Part shown: piece after piece, positions 25,621 to 35,541 of the stretch
Position numbering within the stretch: the first letter of the stretch is position 1
How the letters are laid out: every line of letters starts with the position of its first letter
NCBI GenBank assembly: GCA_900637135.1
Contig: LR134353.1
Span: 930,001 to 994,000 of the forward strand
Origin: Mycolicibacterium flavescens
GTDB lineage: Bacteria > Actinomycetota > Actinomycetes > Mycobacteriales > Mycobacteriaceae
DNA: 64,000 nt
Reading direction: 5' to 3'
Notes under the pieces: generated by a model
Told to the model about the DNA's origin: nothing
Databases searched by the model: none
The model's input: the letters and a program-made list of their open reading frames with translations, nothing else
Made by a program: the position numbers and the translations under genes

Positions 25621-25636
25621 TGTGATTCGTATCACT
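25621..25636. promoter_or_regulatory. CRP-type binding site between the M23 peptidase gene and sucC
   Basis: TGTGATTCGTATCACT contains a perfect GTGA-6 nt-TCAC palindrome (25622-25635), the consensus of cAMP receptor proteins, including the mycobacterial CRP (Rv3676). It is 130 bp from the M23 start and 138 bp from the sucC ATG, so it could regulate either divergent unit. The rest of the 282-bp intergenic region shows no other clear element. Confidence 0.7.
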
Positions 25637-25773
25637 GAGCCGAGCTGGTGAGATCTACCACAGGAGCGGTGGGCGGTGCCAACGCGTTCTGGGCGTGTGG
25701 ATAAAGTTCCACCGAGCCTTCGGCCCAACAACTCCGCAATCGACGCGCTAGAGACAGGGACGTTCCACAGCCA

Positions 25774-26955
<1,182 letters not shown>

Positions 26956-26967
26956 GGGACGCACCTC

Positions 26968-27870
26968 ATGTCGATCTTTTTGAACAAGGACTCCAAGGTC
27001 ATCGTCCAGGGCATCACCGGTGGCGAAGGCACCAAGCACACCGCGCTGATGCTCAAGGCCGGCACGCAGCTGGTGGGCGGTGTCAACGCCCGCAAGGCCG
27101 GCACGACGGTCTCGCACAAGGACAAGGACGGCAAGGACGTCGAGTTGCCGGTGCTCGGCTCCGTCGCCGAGGCGATGAAGGAGACCGGCGCCGACGTGTC
27201 GGTGGTGTTCGTGCCGCCGAGGTTCGCCAAGGACGCGATCATCGAAGCCATCGACGCGGAGATCCCGCTGCTGGTCGTCATCACCGAGGGAATTCCGGTG
27301 CAGGACACCGCGTATGCGTGGGCCTACAACGTTGAGAAAGGGCAGAAGACCCGCATCATCGGCCCCAACTGCCCGGGCATCATCACGCCCAGCGAGGCGC
27401 TGGCCGGCATCACGCCTGCCAACATCACCGGTCCGGGCCCGGTTGGCCTGGTGTCGAAGTCCGGCACGCTGACCTATCAGATGATGTTCGAGCTGCGCGA
27501 TTTCGGGTTCTCGACCGCCATCGGCATCGGCGGCGACCCGGTCATCGGCACCACGCACATCGACGCGATCGAGGCGTTCGAGAAGGACCCCGACACCAAG
27601 GTCATCGTGATGATCGGTGAGATCGGCGGCGACGCCGAAGAGCGCGCGGCCGATTACATCAAGGAAAACGTCAGCAAGCCCGTCGTCGGCTACGTGGCAG
27701 GGTTCACCGCGCCGGAGGGCAAGACGATGGGCCACGCCGGCGCTATCGTGTCGGGATCCTCGGGCACCGCCGCCGCGAAGAAGGAAGCGCTGGAGGCCGC
27801 GGGCGTCAAGGTCGGCAAGACACCGTCGGAGACCGCCAACCTGGCCAGGGAGATCCTGCAGAGCCTGTAG
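26968..27870 (+). CDS. sucD: Succinyl-CoA synthetase alpha subunit
   Basis: This 300-residue protein has the CoA-binding Rossmann start [27 protein letters not shown], the SKSGTLTYQ loop and the phospho-histidine segment [18 protein letters not shown], where His is phosphorylated during catalysis. It forms the active enzyme with SucC and sits 12 bp after it. The gene is followed by a hairpin element that probably ends the sucCD transcript. Confidence 0.96.
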   Translation: MSIFLNKDSKVIVQGITGGEGTKHTALMLKAGTQLVGGVNARKAGTTVSHKDKDGKDVELPVLGSVAEAMKETGADVSVVFVPPRFAKDAIIEAIDAEIPLLVVITEGIPVQDTAYAWAYNVEKGQKTRIIGPNCPGIITPSEALAGITPANITGPGPVGLVSKSGTLTYQMMFELRDFGFSTAIGIGGDPVIGTTHIDAIEAFEKDPDTKVIVMIGEIGGDAEERAADYIKENVSKPVVGYVAGFTAPEGKTMGHAGAIVSGSSGTAAAKKEALEAAGVKVGKTPSETANLAREILQSL

Positions 27871-27891
27871 CGCGCGGCTCCACTCTTTGGC

Positions 27892-27951
27892 GCGAGCGAC
27901 CGTGTTTGTGCGCGACACGCCGCGGTCTGGTGTGCAAAAGCGGTCGCTCGC
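27892..27951. repeat. Palindromic intergenic element after sucD
   Basis: Perfect 11-bp arms GCGAGCGACCG (27892-27902) and CGGTCGCTCGC (27941-27951) flank 38 nt that include further short complementarity (CGCGACACGCCGCG). A second element of the same design is at 37826-37881. It may act as a terminator for sucCD or be a dispersed repeat of the species. Confidence 0.6.
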
Positions 27952-27997
27952 GGCTTGTGGGAGGCCCTGCGCGGGGTGTGAAGTGTGCCGCAGGATT

Positions 27998-28011
27998 AGG
28001 AACACGTTCTC
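27998..28011. promoter_or_regulatory. Degenerate KstR-like box upstream of the thiolase-like gene
   Basis: AGGAACACGTTCTC keeps the central AAC-2 nt-GTT of the KstR consensus but misses both outer positions (A for T and C for A). It lies 45 bp before the thiolase-like ATG. Closer to the gene there is a further imperfect inverted repeat, CCTGAC-12 nt-GTCAGG (28024-28047), whose right arm runs into the AGGAGG ribosome site. The assignment is tentative. Confidence 0.35.
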
Positions 28012-28056
28012 CTGCTCGATTAGCCTGACGAACTAACAGTTGTCAGGAGGTCTGTA

Positions 28057-29595
28057 ATGGTCGATTCCCGGACCCCGGTCATCGTCGGCGTCGGGCAGTT
28101 CACCGAGCGCATCGACGATCCCGGCTATCGGGGCATGTCGGCGGTTGACCTCGCGACCGAGGCGGTGCGTGCCGCGCTCGCCGACACCGGGCTCGACGCC
28201 AAGGCGGCCGCACAGGCCATCGAGACGGTGTACGCGCTGCGCCAGTTCGAGATCTCCGGGCCGATGCCCGCGACGCTGGGCAAGTCGAACAACTATCCGC
28301 GGTCGGTGATGGGACGCGTCGGCGGCGATCCGGCCCGTGTCGTGCTCGAGCCGGTCGGCGGGCAGGGGCCGCAGAAGCTCGTCACCGAGGCGGGCAGCGC
28401 CATCGCGGCGGGTGAGTTCGACGTGGCGATGGTGATCGGCTCCGAACCGGGTTCGACGGCTCGCTACTGGCGCCGCGCCGCCGAACAAGGACAGACCAAA
28501 CCCGACTTCACCGAACACGTCGAGGGTCAGCTCGAGGACCGCGGGCACCAGATCCACAAGTACTTCACCGAGTACACCGCATCCCACGGATTGACCGGCG
28601 CCGCAGTGCAATACGGGCTGCTGGACAACGCGCGTCGCAGCCGGTTGGGACTCGGCGTCGCCGAATACCGCAGGCAGATGGCCGAACTGTTCGCGCCATT
28701 GTCGAAAGTCGCTGCGAAGAACCCGTTTTCGTCGTCGCCGGTCGAACGGTCGGTGCAGGAGATCGTCACCGTCACCGATGACAACCGGATGATCTGCGAC
28801 CCCTACCCCCGCCTCCTGGTGGCCCGCGATCAGGTCAACCAGGGCGCCGCCGCGATCATGATGTCGGTGGCGGCCGCACGCCGACTCGGGGTGCCCGAGG
28901 AGAAATGGGTGTACCTGCACGGGCATTCGGACCTGACCGAGCAGGACCTGCTGGACCGCGTCGACCTCGGCGCCAGCCCCGCGACCGTGCACGCCGTGCG
29001 AGAAGCGCTGCGGGTGGCCCAGATCGGTGTCGACGACATCGCCACCTTCGACCTGTACAGCTGCTTTCCCTTCCCGGTGTACGTCGCCTGCGAGGCGCTG
29101 GGCATCGACGGCGACGACCCGCGGGGCCTGACGGTGACCGGCGGCCTGCCGTACTTCGGCGGCCCGGGGAACAGCTACTCGCTGCACGCCATCGCCGAGA
29201 CCGTCACCCAAATGCGCGATCAGCCCGGACGATTCGGCTTCGTGGGAGCCAACGGCGGCACGATGAGCAAGTACTCGGTCGGCATCTATTCCACGCGGCC
29301 TGTCGACTGGCGGACGAACGACAGCGAGAAGCTCGACGCGGACGTCGCGGCACTGCCGAAGGTTCCGGTGACCGAGCGGGCCGACGGTCGCGCGACGATC
29401 GAGACCTACTCCGTTCGCTACGACTGGCCGGTCCGCACCGGGATCATCATCGGCAGACTCGAATCGGACAACTCGCGATTCCTGGCGATCTCCGAGGAGG
29501 AGGATCTCGTTGCGTTGATGTCGGACGGTGATCCGCTCGGTGCGGCCATCACCGTGCGTCCGGCGGAGAAGATCAACCGCGCCAGCCTGGCCTGA
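28057..29595 (+). CDS. Thiolase-like acetyl-CoA acetyltransferase / lipid-transfer-type protein
   Basis: The 512-residue product has a thiolase fold: TPVIVGVGQFTERI at the start, then MSAVDLATEAVRAALADTGL, and the C-terminal GGLPYFGGPGNSYSLHAIAE and GFVGANGGTMSKYSVGIYS blocks. A His (SLHAIAE) is present, but the usual N-terminal nucleophilic Cys is not obvious; the corresponding region reads KSNNYPRSVMG. A Cys in DLYSCFPF is conserved in the SCP-x/Ltp-type subgroup. Such proteins act on branched or sterol-side-chain acyl-CoAs rather than in general beta-oxidation (family knowledge). It has a strong AGGAGG site. Confidence 0.82.
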   Translation: MVDSRTPVIVGVGQFTERIDDPGYRGMSAVDLATEAVRAALADTGLDAKAAAQAIETVYALRQFEISGPMPATLGKSNNYPRSVMGRVGGDPARVVLEPVGGQGPQKLVTEAGSAIAAGEFDVAMVIGSEPGSTARYWRRAAEQGQTKPDFTEHVEGQLEDRGHQIHKYFTEYTASHGLTGAAVQYGLLDNARRSRLGLGVAEYRRQMAELFAPLSKVAAKNPFSSSPVERSVQEIVTVTDDNRMICDPYPRLLVARDQVNQGAAAIMMSVAAARRLGVPEEKWVYLHGHSDLTEQDLLDRVDLGASPATVHAVREALRVAQIGVDDIATFDLYSCFPFPVYVACEALGIDGDDPRGLTVTGGLPYFGGPGNSYSLHAIAETVTQMRDQPGRFGFVGANGGTMSKYSVGIYSTRPVDWRTNDSEKLDADVAALPKVPVTERADGRATIETYSVRYDWPVRTGIIIGRLESDNSRFLAISEEEDLVALMSDGDPLGAAITVRPAEKINRASLA

Positions 29596-29614
29596 CCACA
29601 AGGGAGGAGCAGTC

Positions 29615-30358
29615 GTGAAGCCCCTCTCGCTTCTGGCCGCGCTGCTCTTGACCCTGGCCACCGGATGCGGGCAAGGGTCCGAACGTGATTCGCTGATGGT
29701 GTTCGCCGCGGCCTCGCTGAACGCAGCGTTCACCGAGATCGGTGCGCAGTTCGAAAAAGACCACCCCGGCACTCGGGTGAAGTTTTCCTTCGCCGGTTCC
29801 TCCGACCTCGCCACGCAGTTGATGCAGGGCGCGCGCGCCGACGTGTTCGCCTCCGCCGACACCGTGAACATGGACAAGGTCGCTGACGCCGGACTGCTCG
29901 CCGGTGACCCGGTGAACTTCGCGTCCAACACCATGGTGATCGTGGTAGCGGCGGGAAATCCCAAGGAGGTCAGGACGATACGTGATCTGGCTCGACCCGG
30001 GATCAACGTCGTGGTCTGTGCCCCTCAGGTCGCGTGCGGGTCGGCGACACGGAGGGTCGAAGTGGCTGCGGGAGTCGACCTGTCGCCCGTGAGCGAGGAG
30101 TCCTCGGTGACCGACGTGCTGAACAAGGTGACGAGCGGTCAGGCCGACGCCGGAATCGTCTATGTCACCGATGCCCGAGGCGCCGGTGCACGCGTCACCA
30201 CGGTGCCCGTACCCGAGGCCACCGATATCGTCAACGTCTATCCCATTGCGACGCTGGAGGATTCGTCGCAGCGCGACCTCGCCCCGGTGTTCGTCGATGC
30301 GGTGACCGGCGACGCGGGACGGCGGGTGCTCGGCGCGGCAGGCTTCGGTAAACCCTGA
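29615..30358 (+). CDS. modA: ModA-type molybdate ABC transporter substrate-binding lipoprotein
   Basis: This 247-residue protein starts with a lipoprotein signal (LLAALLLTLATGC, lipobox Cys near residue 15). The body is a periplasmic binding protein of the ModA class: MVFAAASLNAAFTEIG, FSFAGSSDLATQLMQGARADVFASAD and the C-terminal VNVYPIATLEDS. GTG 29615 has AGGGAGGAG upstream. The usual modB and modC permease and ATPase genes are not next to it, so it must work with components elsewhere or bind another oxyanion. It follows the thiolase-like gene by 19 bp. Confidence 0.88.
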   Translation: MKPLSLLAALLLTLATGCGQGSERDSLMVFAAASLNAAFTEIGAQFEKDHPGTRVKFSFAGSSDLATQLMQGARADVFASADTVNMDKVADAGLLAGDPVNFASNTMVIVVAAGNPKEVRTIRDLARPGINVVVCAPQVACGSATRRVEVAAGVDLSPVSEESSVTDVLNKVTSGQADAGIVYVTDARGAGARVTTVPVPEATDIVNVYPIATLEDSSQRDLAPVFVDAVTGDAGRRVLGAAGFGKP

Positions 30359-31207
30359 TCAGACCAGGGCGGCCAGCTTGCCCGCCAGCCGTTCGACGTA
30401 CGCCGCGACGTCGTCTTCGGACTTGTCGGGGAGGCCGAACAGCACTTCGGTAACACCGAGATCGGCCCAGCGGGCGAGCTTTTCGGGGTCGGGTTTGAAG
30501 TCGAGGGCGACGATCTGCGGTGCTCCGTCCCGGCCCGCGCCCGCCCAGGTGTCCTGCAGCAGCTTGACCGGCTCGTCGATGTCGAAGTCGCGCGGTGTGG
30601 TGATCCAGCCGTCGGCGGACCGGGCGATCCACTTGAAGTTCTTCTCGGTGCCCGCCGCTCCGACGAGGACGGGGATGTGCGGTTGGATCGGTTTGGGCCA
30701 CGCCCAGCTGGGCCCGAAGTTGACGAACTCGCCTTCGTACGAGGCTTCCTCCTGGGTCCACAGCGCCCGCATCGCTTCGAGGTATTCGCGCAGCATGGTG
30801 CGCCGGCGCCCGGGCGGCACATTGTGGTCGGCGAGTTCGTCGGTGTTCCAGCCGAACCCGACCCCGAGGCTCACGCGGCCACCGGAGAGGTGGTCCAGCG
30901 TGGCAATCGACTTCGCCAGCGTGATCGGGTCGTGCTCCACCGGCAGCGCCACCGCGGTCGACAACCGGACCCGCGAGGTCACCGCCGCCGCGGTGCCGAG
31001 GCTGACCCAGGGATCGAGCGTGCGCATGTAGCGGTCGTCGGGCAGCGACTCGTCGCCGGTCGTCGGATGCGCGGCCTGCCGCTTGATCGGGATGTGGGTG
31101 TGTTCGGGCACGTAGAAGGTGGTGAAACCGTGGTCATCGGCCAGTTTGGCCGCCGCCGCAGGCGTGATCCCGCGGTCGCTGGTGAACAGAACGAGCCCGT
31201 AATCCAT
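30359..31207 (-). CDS. LLM-class F420-dependent oxidoreductase (Rv0953c-like)
   Basis: The 282-residue product, the same length as Rv0953c as I recall, has DYGLVLFTSDRGITPAAAAKLADDHGF, then a FYVPEHTHIP loop, SVATLDHLSGGRV equivalent SIATLDHLSGGRVSLGVGFGWN (given in part), and HIPVLVGAAGTEKNFKWIARSADGW: the luciferase-like TIM barrel. The natural substrate is unknown. ATG 31207 has no Shine-Dalgarno site; a TAATTC box ends 5 bases upstream, so the mRNA may be leaderless. A KstR-like box is 9 bp upstream, a layout almost identical to the LLM gene at 5047-5913. The stop abuts the modA stop (convergent). Confidence 0.88.
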   Translation of the reverse strand: MDYGLVLFTSDRGITPAAAAKLADDHGFTTFYVPEHTHIPIKRQAAHPTTGDESLPDDRYMRTLDPWVSLGTAAAVTSRVRLSTAVALPVEHDPITLAKSIATLDHLSGGRVSLGVGFGWNTDELADHNVPPGRRRTMLREYLEAMRALWTQEEASYEGEFVNFGPSWAWPKPIQPHIPVLVGAAGTEKNFKWIARSADGWITTPRDFDIDEPVKLLQDTWAGAGRDGAPQIVALDFKPDPEKLARWADLGVTEVLFGLPDKSEDDVAAYVERLAGKLAALV

Positions 31208-31216
31208 GCCCAGAAT

Positions 31217-31230
31217 TAGAACGTGTTTCA
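31217..31230. promoter_or_regulatory. KstR-like operator upstream of the Rv0953c-like LLM gene
   Basis: TAGAACGTGTTTCA fits TNNAACNNGTTNNA at all eight defined positions. The first nine bases, TAGAACGTG, are identical to those of the operator at 5924-5937. It ends 9 bp before the ATG and adjoins the putative -10 box. It is also 82 bp upstream of the divergent SfnG-like pseudogene. Confidence 0.65.
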
Positions 31231-31311
31231 GTCTGGGGGGCAAGCACGGGTTTCCCTCACCGCGAGCGATACCGGCGACGGGAGACCCGGTCACTGTTGT
31301 CATGTCAGACC

Positions 31312-32441
31312 ATGACGACCGAACGCATCGCCGATCACGTGAAGTTCGCCTACTGGGTGCCCAACGTCAGTGGCGGACTGGTGACGAGCGATATCGAGCA
31401 GCGCACCGACTGGAACTACGAGTACAACGCGAAATTGGCGCAGACCGCGGAGAACAACGGGTTCGAGTACGCATTGAGTCAGGTGCGTTATGAGGCGAGT
31501 TATGGCGCGGAGTACCAGCACGAGTCGACCAGCTTCTCACTGGCGCTGCTGCTGGCCACCCAGAAACTGAAGGTGATCGCCGCGGTGCATCCGGGGCTGT
31601 GGCAGCCCGCGGTGCTGGCCAAGCTCGGCGCCTCCGCCGATCACCTCAGCGGCGGCCGGTTCGCGGTCAACGTCGTGTCGGGATGGTTCAAAGACGAGTT
31701 CATCCACCTCGGTGAGCCGTGGCTCGAGCACGACGAGCGCTACCGGCGCAGCGCGGAGTTCCTCCAAGTGCTTCGCAAGATCTGGACCGAGGACGACGTT
31801 GATTTCCGCGGCGACTTCTACCGCATCCACGACTTCACGCTCAAACCCAAACCGCTCAACACCCCCGAGCGGCCCAATCCCGAACTGTTCCAAGGCGGTA
31901 CTCCACGGCCGCCCGGCGCAACGGTGGTCTGTATGCGGACTGGTACTTCTCCAACGGCAAGGACTACGACGGGGTGACCGAGCAGATCGTCGACGTTCGC
32001 GGGCACGCCCGCACGGTCGGCCGTGAGGTGCGGTTCGGGCTCAACGGCTTCATCATCGCCCGCGACACCGAGAAAGAGGCGAAGGAGACGCTCAAGGAGA
32101 TCGTCGCCAAGGCCAACAGACCCGCGGTGGAGGGATTCCGCGCCGCGGTCCAACAGGCGGGCAACTCGACCGGGGATCGGCGCGGCATGTGGACGGATTC
32201 GACGTTCGAGGACTTGGTGCAGTACAACGACGGCTTCCGCACGCAGCTGATCGGCACACCCGAGCAGATCGCCGAACGCATTGCGGCGTATCGCAAACGC
32301 GGAGTCGACCTGATCCTCGGCGGCTTCCTGCACTTCCAGGAGGAGATCGAATACTTCGGCGCAAAGGTGTTGCCGCTGGTCCGCGAAATCGAACAGGCCG
32401 AACAGGACACCGTGGGTGAACCGGTGCTGGTCTCTGCATAA
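31312..32441 (+). pseudogene. SfnG-like FMNH2-dependent monooxygenase, disrupted by a one-base frameshift
   Basis: The first frame (from ATG 31312) encodes about 196 residues of a luciferase-like sulfone monooxygenase: HVKFAYWVPNVSGGLVTSDI, then SVSL-type barrel strands and DHLSGGRFAVNVVSGWF. At 31899-31902 the family sequence QGGNSTAARRNGG is broken: the codons read Gln-Gly-Gly, then only two bases (AC), then Ser-Thr-Ala-Ala-Arg-Arg-Asn in the next frame. The second frame stays open to 32441 with normal sequence (YADWYFSNGKDYDGVTEQ, GTPEQIAERIAAYRKRGVDL). One missing base explains everything. Intact SfnG oxidises dimethyl sulfone for sulfur supply. It is either a recent pseudogene or a base-calling error. 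Confidence 0.85.
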
Positions 32442-32493
32442 CGCGCTGTGCGCTAGCGTGGTTTTCAAAGCCCGCCCGAGCACAGGAGAGGCC

Positions 32494-33387
32494 ATGTCGT
32501 ACCCCCAAGGACCACCCGGTAGCCCGGGATACCCGCAAGCACAGCAGCCGACCACCCAGTTCTCCGCGCCGACGCAGCAGTTCGGCAGGACGCCGGAGAG
32601 CTCATCCTCGGCTTCCGACGTCGCGAGCAAGCTGCCTCTCTACCTGGCCGCCGCCGTGGCGCTGTTGGGACTGGCGGTGTACCTCGCGAGCTTTGCGCCC
32701 CTGTTCACGATCTCCGCGTCGGATTTCCCGGGCCTGGGCACCATCAGCGGAAGCTCGTTCGGTCTGGTGCTCGCCGTCGCGGCGTCACTCGTCGCGGGCC
32801 TGCTCGCCGGAACGGCGCTCCTGCCGAGGCAGGGCGTCCACACGTCGGTGTACGCAGTGCTGGCGGTCGCCGCGTTCCTCCTGATCATCGCCGAGGTGAT
32901 CAACCGGCCCAGCGGCGCCGCGATCGATTGGGGCCTGTACCTGATCATCGCGTTCTCGCTGTTCCAGGCGATCATCGCGGTGGCTGCGCTGCTGTTCGAG
33001 TCGGGTGTCATCACTCCGCCTGCGCCGCGTCCCAAGTACGACCAGTCCTACGGGCATCAGCAGTACGGCGCACCGGGCCCGTACTACGGTCACCAGGGCC
33101 AGGGCCAGCAGCACCACGGCGGACCGCAGCAGCGGCCGGGATACCCGTCGACGTACCCGGGCGGCTATCCGGGCGGCCCGTCGACCGGCGGCTACCCGGC
33201 AGCCCAGCAACACGGCCAGCAGGGGCAGCAGGGTCCGCAGGGGCAGCAGGGTCCGGCGACGCCGCCGACGGGGTTCCCCGCGTACGGTCAACCGCCGTCG
33301 CCGTCGTCTTCGCAGACGTCCTCACCGACGACGCAGAACCCTGAGCAACCGTCGTCTTCCTCGCAGTCAGGTCCGCCGCCTTCCTGA
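32494..33387 (+). CDS. Proline/glutamine-rich membrane protein (Rv0954-like, DUF5336)
   Basis: This 297-residue protein has a Pro/Gln-rich N-terminus (SYPQGPPGSPGYPQAQQP), four transmembrane segments between residues about 47 and 170 (first one LYLAAAVALLGLAVYLASFA) and a long disordered C-terminus. The tail is rich in GYPGG, QQGQQGPQGQQG and SSSQ repeats. This corresponds to Rv0954, known as the 34-kDa antigen type. The role is unknown; location near growing poles has been suggested for related proteins but is not shown here. ATG 32494 has ACAGGAGAG upstream. Confidence 0.85.
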   Translation: MSYPQGPPGSPGYPQAQQPTTQFSAPTQQFGRTPESSSSASDVASKLPLYLAAAVALLGLAVYLASFAPLFTISASDFPGLGTISGSSFGLVLAVAASLVAGLLAGTALLPRQGVHTSVYAVLAVAAFLLIIAEVINRPSGAAIDWGLYLIIAFSLFQAIIAVAALLFESGVITPPAPRPKYDQSYGHQQYGAPGPYYGHQGQGQQHHGGPQQRPGYPSTYPGGYPGGPSTGGYPAAQQHGQQGQQGPQGQQGPATPPTGFPAYGQPPSPSSSQTSSPTTQNPEQPSSSSQSGPPPS

Positions 33388-33458
33388 GGTGAGCCAGTAG
33401 TCTGAGCCGCGCGTGCGTCACCGCCGCACGGCAGCCTGACACAGGAGCGGCTCAACCA

Positions 33459-34901
33459 GTGGATCAACGGCCAGTCGGCGCACGCCAGGCGCGTGAGCTG
33501 CTTCGGGTCGCGTTCGGGCCGTCGTTGGTGGCGCTTGTCGTCATCGCGGCGATCGTGTTGCTGCAACTGCTGATCGCCAACAGCGACATGACCGGCGCCC
33601 TCGGCGCGACCGCGAGCATGTGGCTCGGCGTGCACCTGGTGCCGGTGTCCATTGGCGGCGCCGAGCTCGGGGTGTTGCCGCTGATGCCCGCGCTGGCGAT
33701 GGTGTGGGGCACTGCGCGCACCACCGCGGCGGCGACCAGTCCGAACGCCTCGTGGTTCGTGACGCGGTGGGTGGTGGCCTCGGCGTTGGGCGGGCCGCTG
33801 CTGATCGCCGCGATCGCGCTGGCCGTCGTCCACGACGCCGCCTCGGTGCTCACCGAACTGCAGACCCCGCACGCGTTGCGCGCCTTCGGCGGCGTGCTGG
33901 CCGTACACGCGATCGGCGCGGTGGTCGGCGTCGGGTCCCGGATCGGCGCGCGGCTGATGGCCCCGACCTCGGGTCATGCCTCACTGCCCGCCTGGCTGCC
34001 CGACGCGCTCCGCGCTGCGGTCGCGGGTGTGCTCGCGCTCGTCGGCCTGTCGGGTGTGGTGATGGCGGGTTCGCTGGTTGTGCACTGGTCGACGATGGAC
34101 GAGCTCTACTCGATCACCGACTCGATGTTCGGCCAGTTCAGCCTGACCGTGCTGTCGGTGCTGTACATCCCGAACGTGCTGATCGGAACGGCCGCGGTGG
34201 CGGTCGGGTCGAGCGCACACGTCGGGCTCGCCACCTTCAGTTCCTTCACCGTCTTCGGCGGCGACATTCCGGCGCTGCCGGTGCTCGCGGCGGTGCCCTC
34301 GCCGCCGCTGGGCCCGGTGTGGGTGGCGCTGCTCATCGTCGCGGCGGCCTCGGCGGTGGCGGTCGGGCAGCAGTGCGCGCGACGTCCGCTTCCGCTGGGC
34401 CCGGCGATGGGCAAACTGCTCGTCGCGTCGGCGCTGGCCGCACTCGCCATGGCGCTTCTCGGCTACGCCGGCGGAGGACGGCTGGGCAACTTCGGCGACG
34501 TCGGCGTCGATCAGACGACGTTCGGGCCCGCGGTGTTCCTGTGGTTCGCCGGAATCGGCGCGTTGACGGTGGTGATGGCCGGCGGCGTGGCCCGCAGGCC
34601 GCGGGCGCCCAAGGCGGTCGTCGCTGCTGACCCCGACGTCGACCCGGAGTCCGACGTGGAGGCTGAAGTAGCCGCGGAGCGCGAATCCGAACTGGAATCT
34701 GACGACGCCGAACCCGAACCCGGGCCCGAGGTCGTCGGCGATGAGCCCCTCGAAGCCGAATCCGACGTTGATGCGGGCGTCGAAGCCGCGGACCAGGCTG
34801 ACACCCCCGGGGACCCGCCGAACGACACCGCGAACGACACGGTCGAGGACCCCGAAGAGCACTTCATGGCGGACGACGACGGTCCGCCCGGCACCCATTA
34901 G
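33459..34901 (+). CDS. DUF6350-type multi-pass membrane protein (Rv0955-like) with acidic tail
   Basis: The 480-residue product has about ten hydrophobic segments in its first 380 residues, beginning [20 protein letters not shown]. The last ~100 residues are a strongly acidic, low-complexity cytoplasmic tail ([20 protein letters not shown]). It lies between the Rv0954-like gene and purN, as in other mycobacteria; the function is unknown. GTG 33459 gives a short basic N-terminus. The purN start is 10 bp after its stop, so it is likely to be in the purine transcript. Confidence 0.82.
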   Translation: MDQRPVGARQARELLRVAFGPSLVALVVIAAIVLLQLLIANSDMTGALGATASMWLGVHLVPVSIGGAELGVLPLMPALAMVWGTARTTAAATSPNASWFVTRWVVASALGGPLLIAAIALAVVHDAASVLTELQTPHALRAFGGVLAVHAIGAVVGVGSRIGARLMAPTSGHASLPAWLPDALRAAVAGVLALVGLSGVVMAGSLVVHWSTMDELYSITDSMFGQFSLTVLSVLYIPNVLIGTAAVAVGSSAHVGLATFSSFTVFGGDIPALPVLAAVPSPPLGPVWVALLIVAAASAVAVGQQCARRPLPLGPAMGKLLVASALAALAMALLGYAGGGRLGNFGDVGVDQTTFGPAVFLWFAGIGALTVVMAGGVARRPRAPKAVVAADPDVDPESDVEAEVAAERESELESDDAEPEPGPEVVGDEPLEAESDVDAGVEAADQADTPGDPPNDTANDTVEDPEEHFMADDDGPPGTH

Positions 34902-34911
34902 GCTGCCAGGC

Positions 34912-35541
34912 GTGCAGCAACCCCTCCGCGTACCGCCGAAGGTTCCTGCGCGGGTCGTTGTGCTGGCGTCGGGGACCGGTTCGCTGCTGCAGTCGCTGTT
35001 GGACGCCACCGCGGGCGAATACCCCGCATCGATCGTCGCCGTCGGCGTGGACCGCGACTGCGCTGCCGTCGACATCGCCGCGGCCGCCTCGATTCCGTCC
35101 TTCACCGTGCGACTGCGCGACTACCCGGACCGGGCGGCGTGGGACGCCGCGCTCACCGAGGCCACCGCCGCCTACGAGCCCGACCTGATCGTCTCCGCTG
35201 GGTTCATGAAAATCCTTGGGCCGCATTTTCTCTCGCGGTTCATGGGCCACATCATCAACACCCATCCGGCGCTGCTGCCCGCCTTTCCCGGCGCACATGC
35301 GGTGGCCGATGCGCTCGCCTACGGCGTCAAGGTGACCGGCTGCAGCGTGCATCTGGTCGACGCGGGAACCGACACGGGGCCGGTGTTGGCGCAGGAGGCG
35401 GTGCCCATCCTCGACGACGACGACGAGGCGACACTGCACGAACGGATCAAGGTCGTCGAACGGCGACTTCTGGCCGAGATACTGGCCGCGGTGGCTGTCC
35501 GCGGTGTGACCTGGACGGGACGAAAGGCGACATTGGGATGA
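34912..35541 (+). CDS. purN: Phosphoribosylglycinamide formyltransferase
   Basis: This 209-residue protein contains [18 protein letters not shown] (phosphate-binding loop), [13 protein letters not shown], the catalytic Asn-x-His region [17 protein letters not shown], and [14 protein letters not shown] with the catalytic Asp upstream in VDAGTDTGP. It transfers a formyl group from 10-formyl-THF to GAR in de novo purine synthesis. GTG 34912 is the start. The stop overlaps the purH start by 4 bp (ATGA, 35538-35541), so the two are coupled. Confidence 0.95.
   Translation: MQQPLRVPPKVPARVVVLASGTGSLLQSLLDATAGEYPASIVAVGVDRDCAAVDIAAAASIPSFTVRLRDYPDRAAWDAALTEATAAYEPDLIVSAGFMKILGPHFLSRFMGHIINTHPALLPAFPGAHAVADALAYGVKVTGCSVHLVDAGTDTGPVLAQEAVPILDDDDEATLHERIKVVERRLLAEILAAVAVRGVTWTGRKATLG

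Noticed and set aside
25492..25773. Cyclic-di-AMP (ydaO) riboswitch in front of the M23 peptidase gene
   Set aside because: Such riboswitches precede some actinobacterial wall hydrolases, but I could not find the conserved elements on the minus strand of this gap; a covariance-model search would decide.
28033..30006. A 657-codon minus-strand frame through the thiolase-like gene and modA
   Set aside because: It is antisense to two genes with clear start sites and motifs; it reads as Arg/His-rich noise.
31880..31990. Programmed ribosomal frameshift in the SfnG-like gene
   Set aside because: No slippery heptamer or downstream structure is visible and homologues are encoded in one frame; a deletion or sequencing error is simpler.
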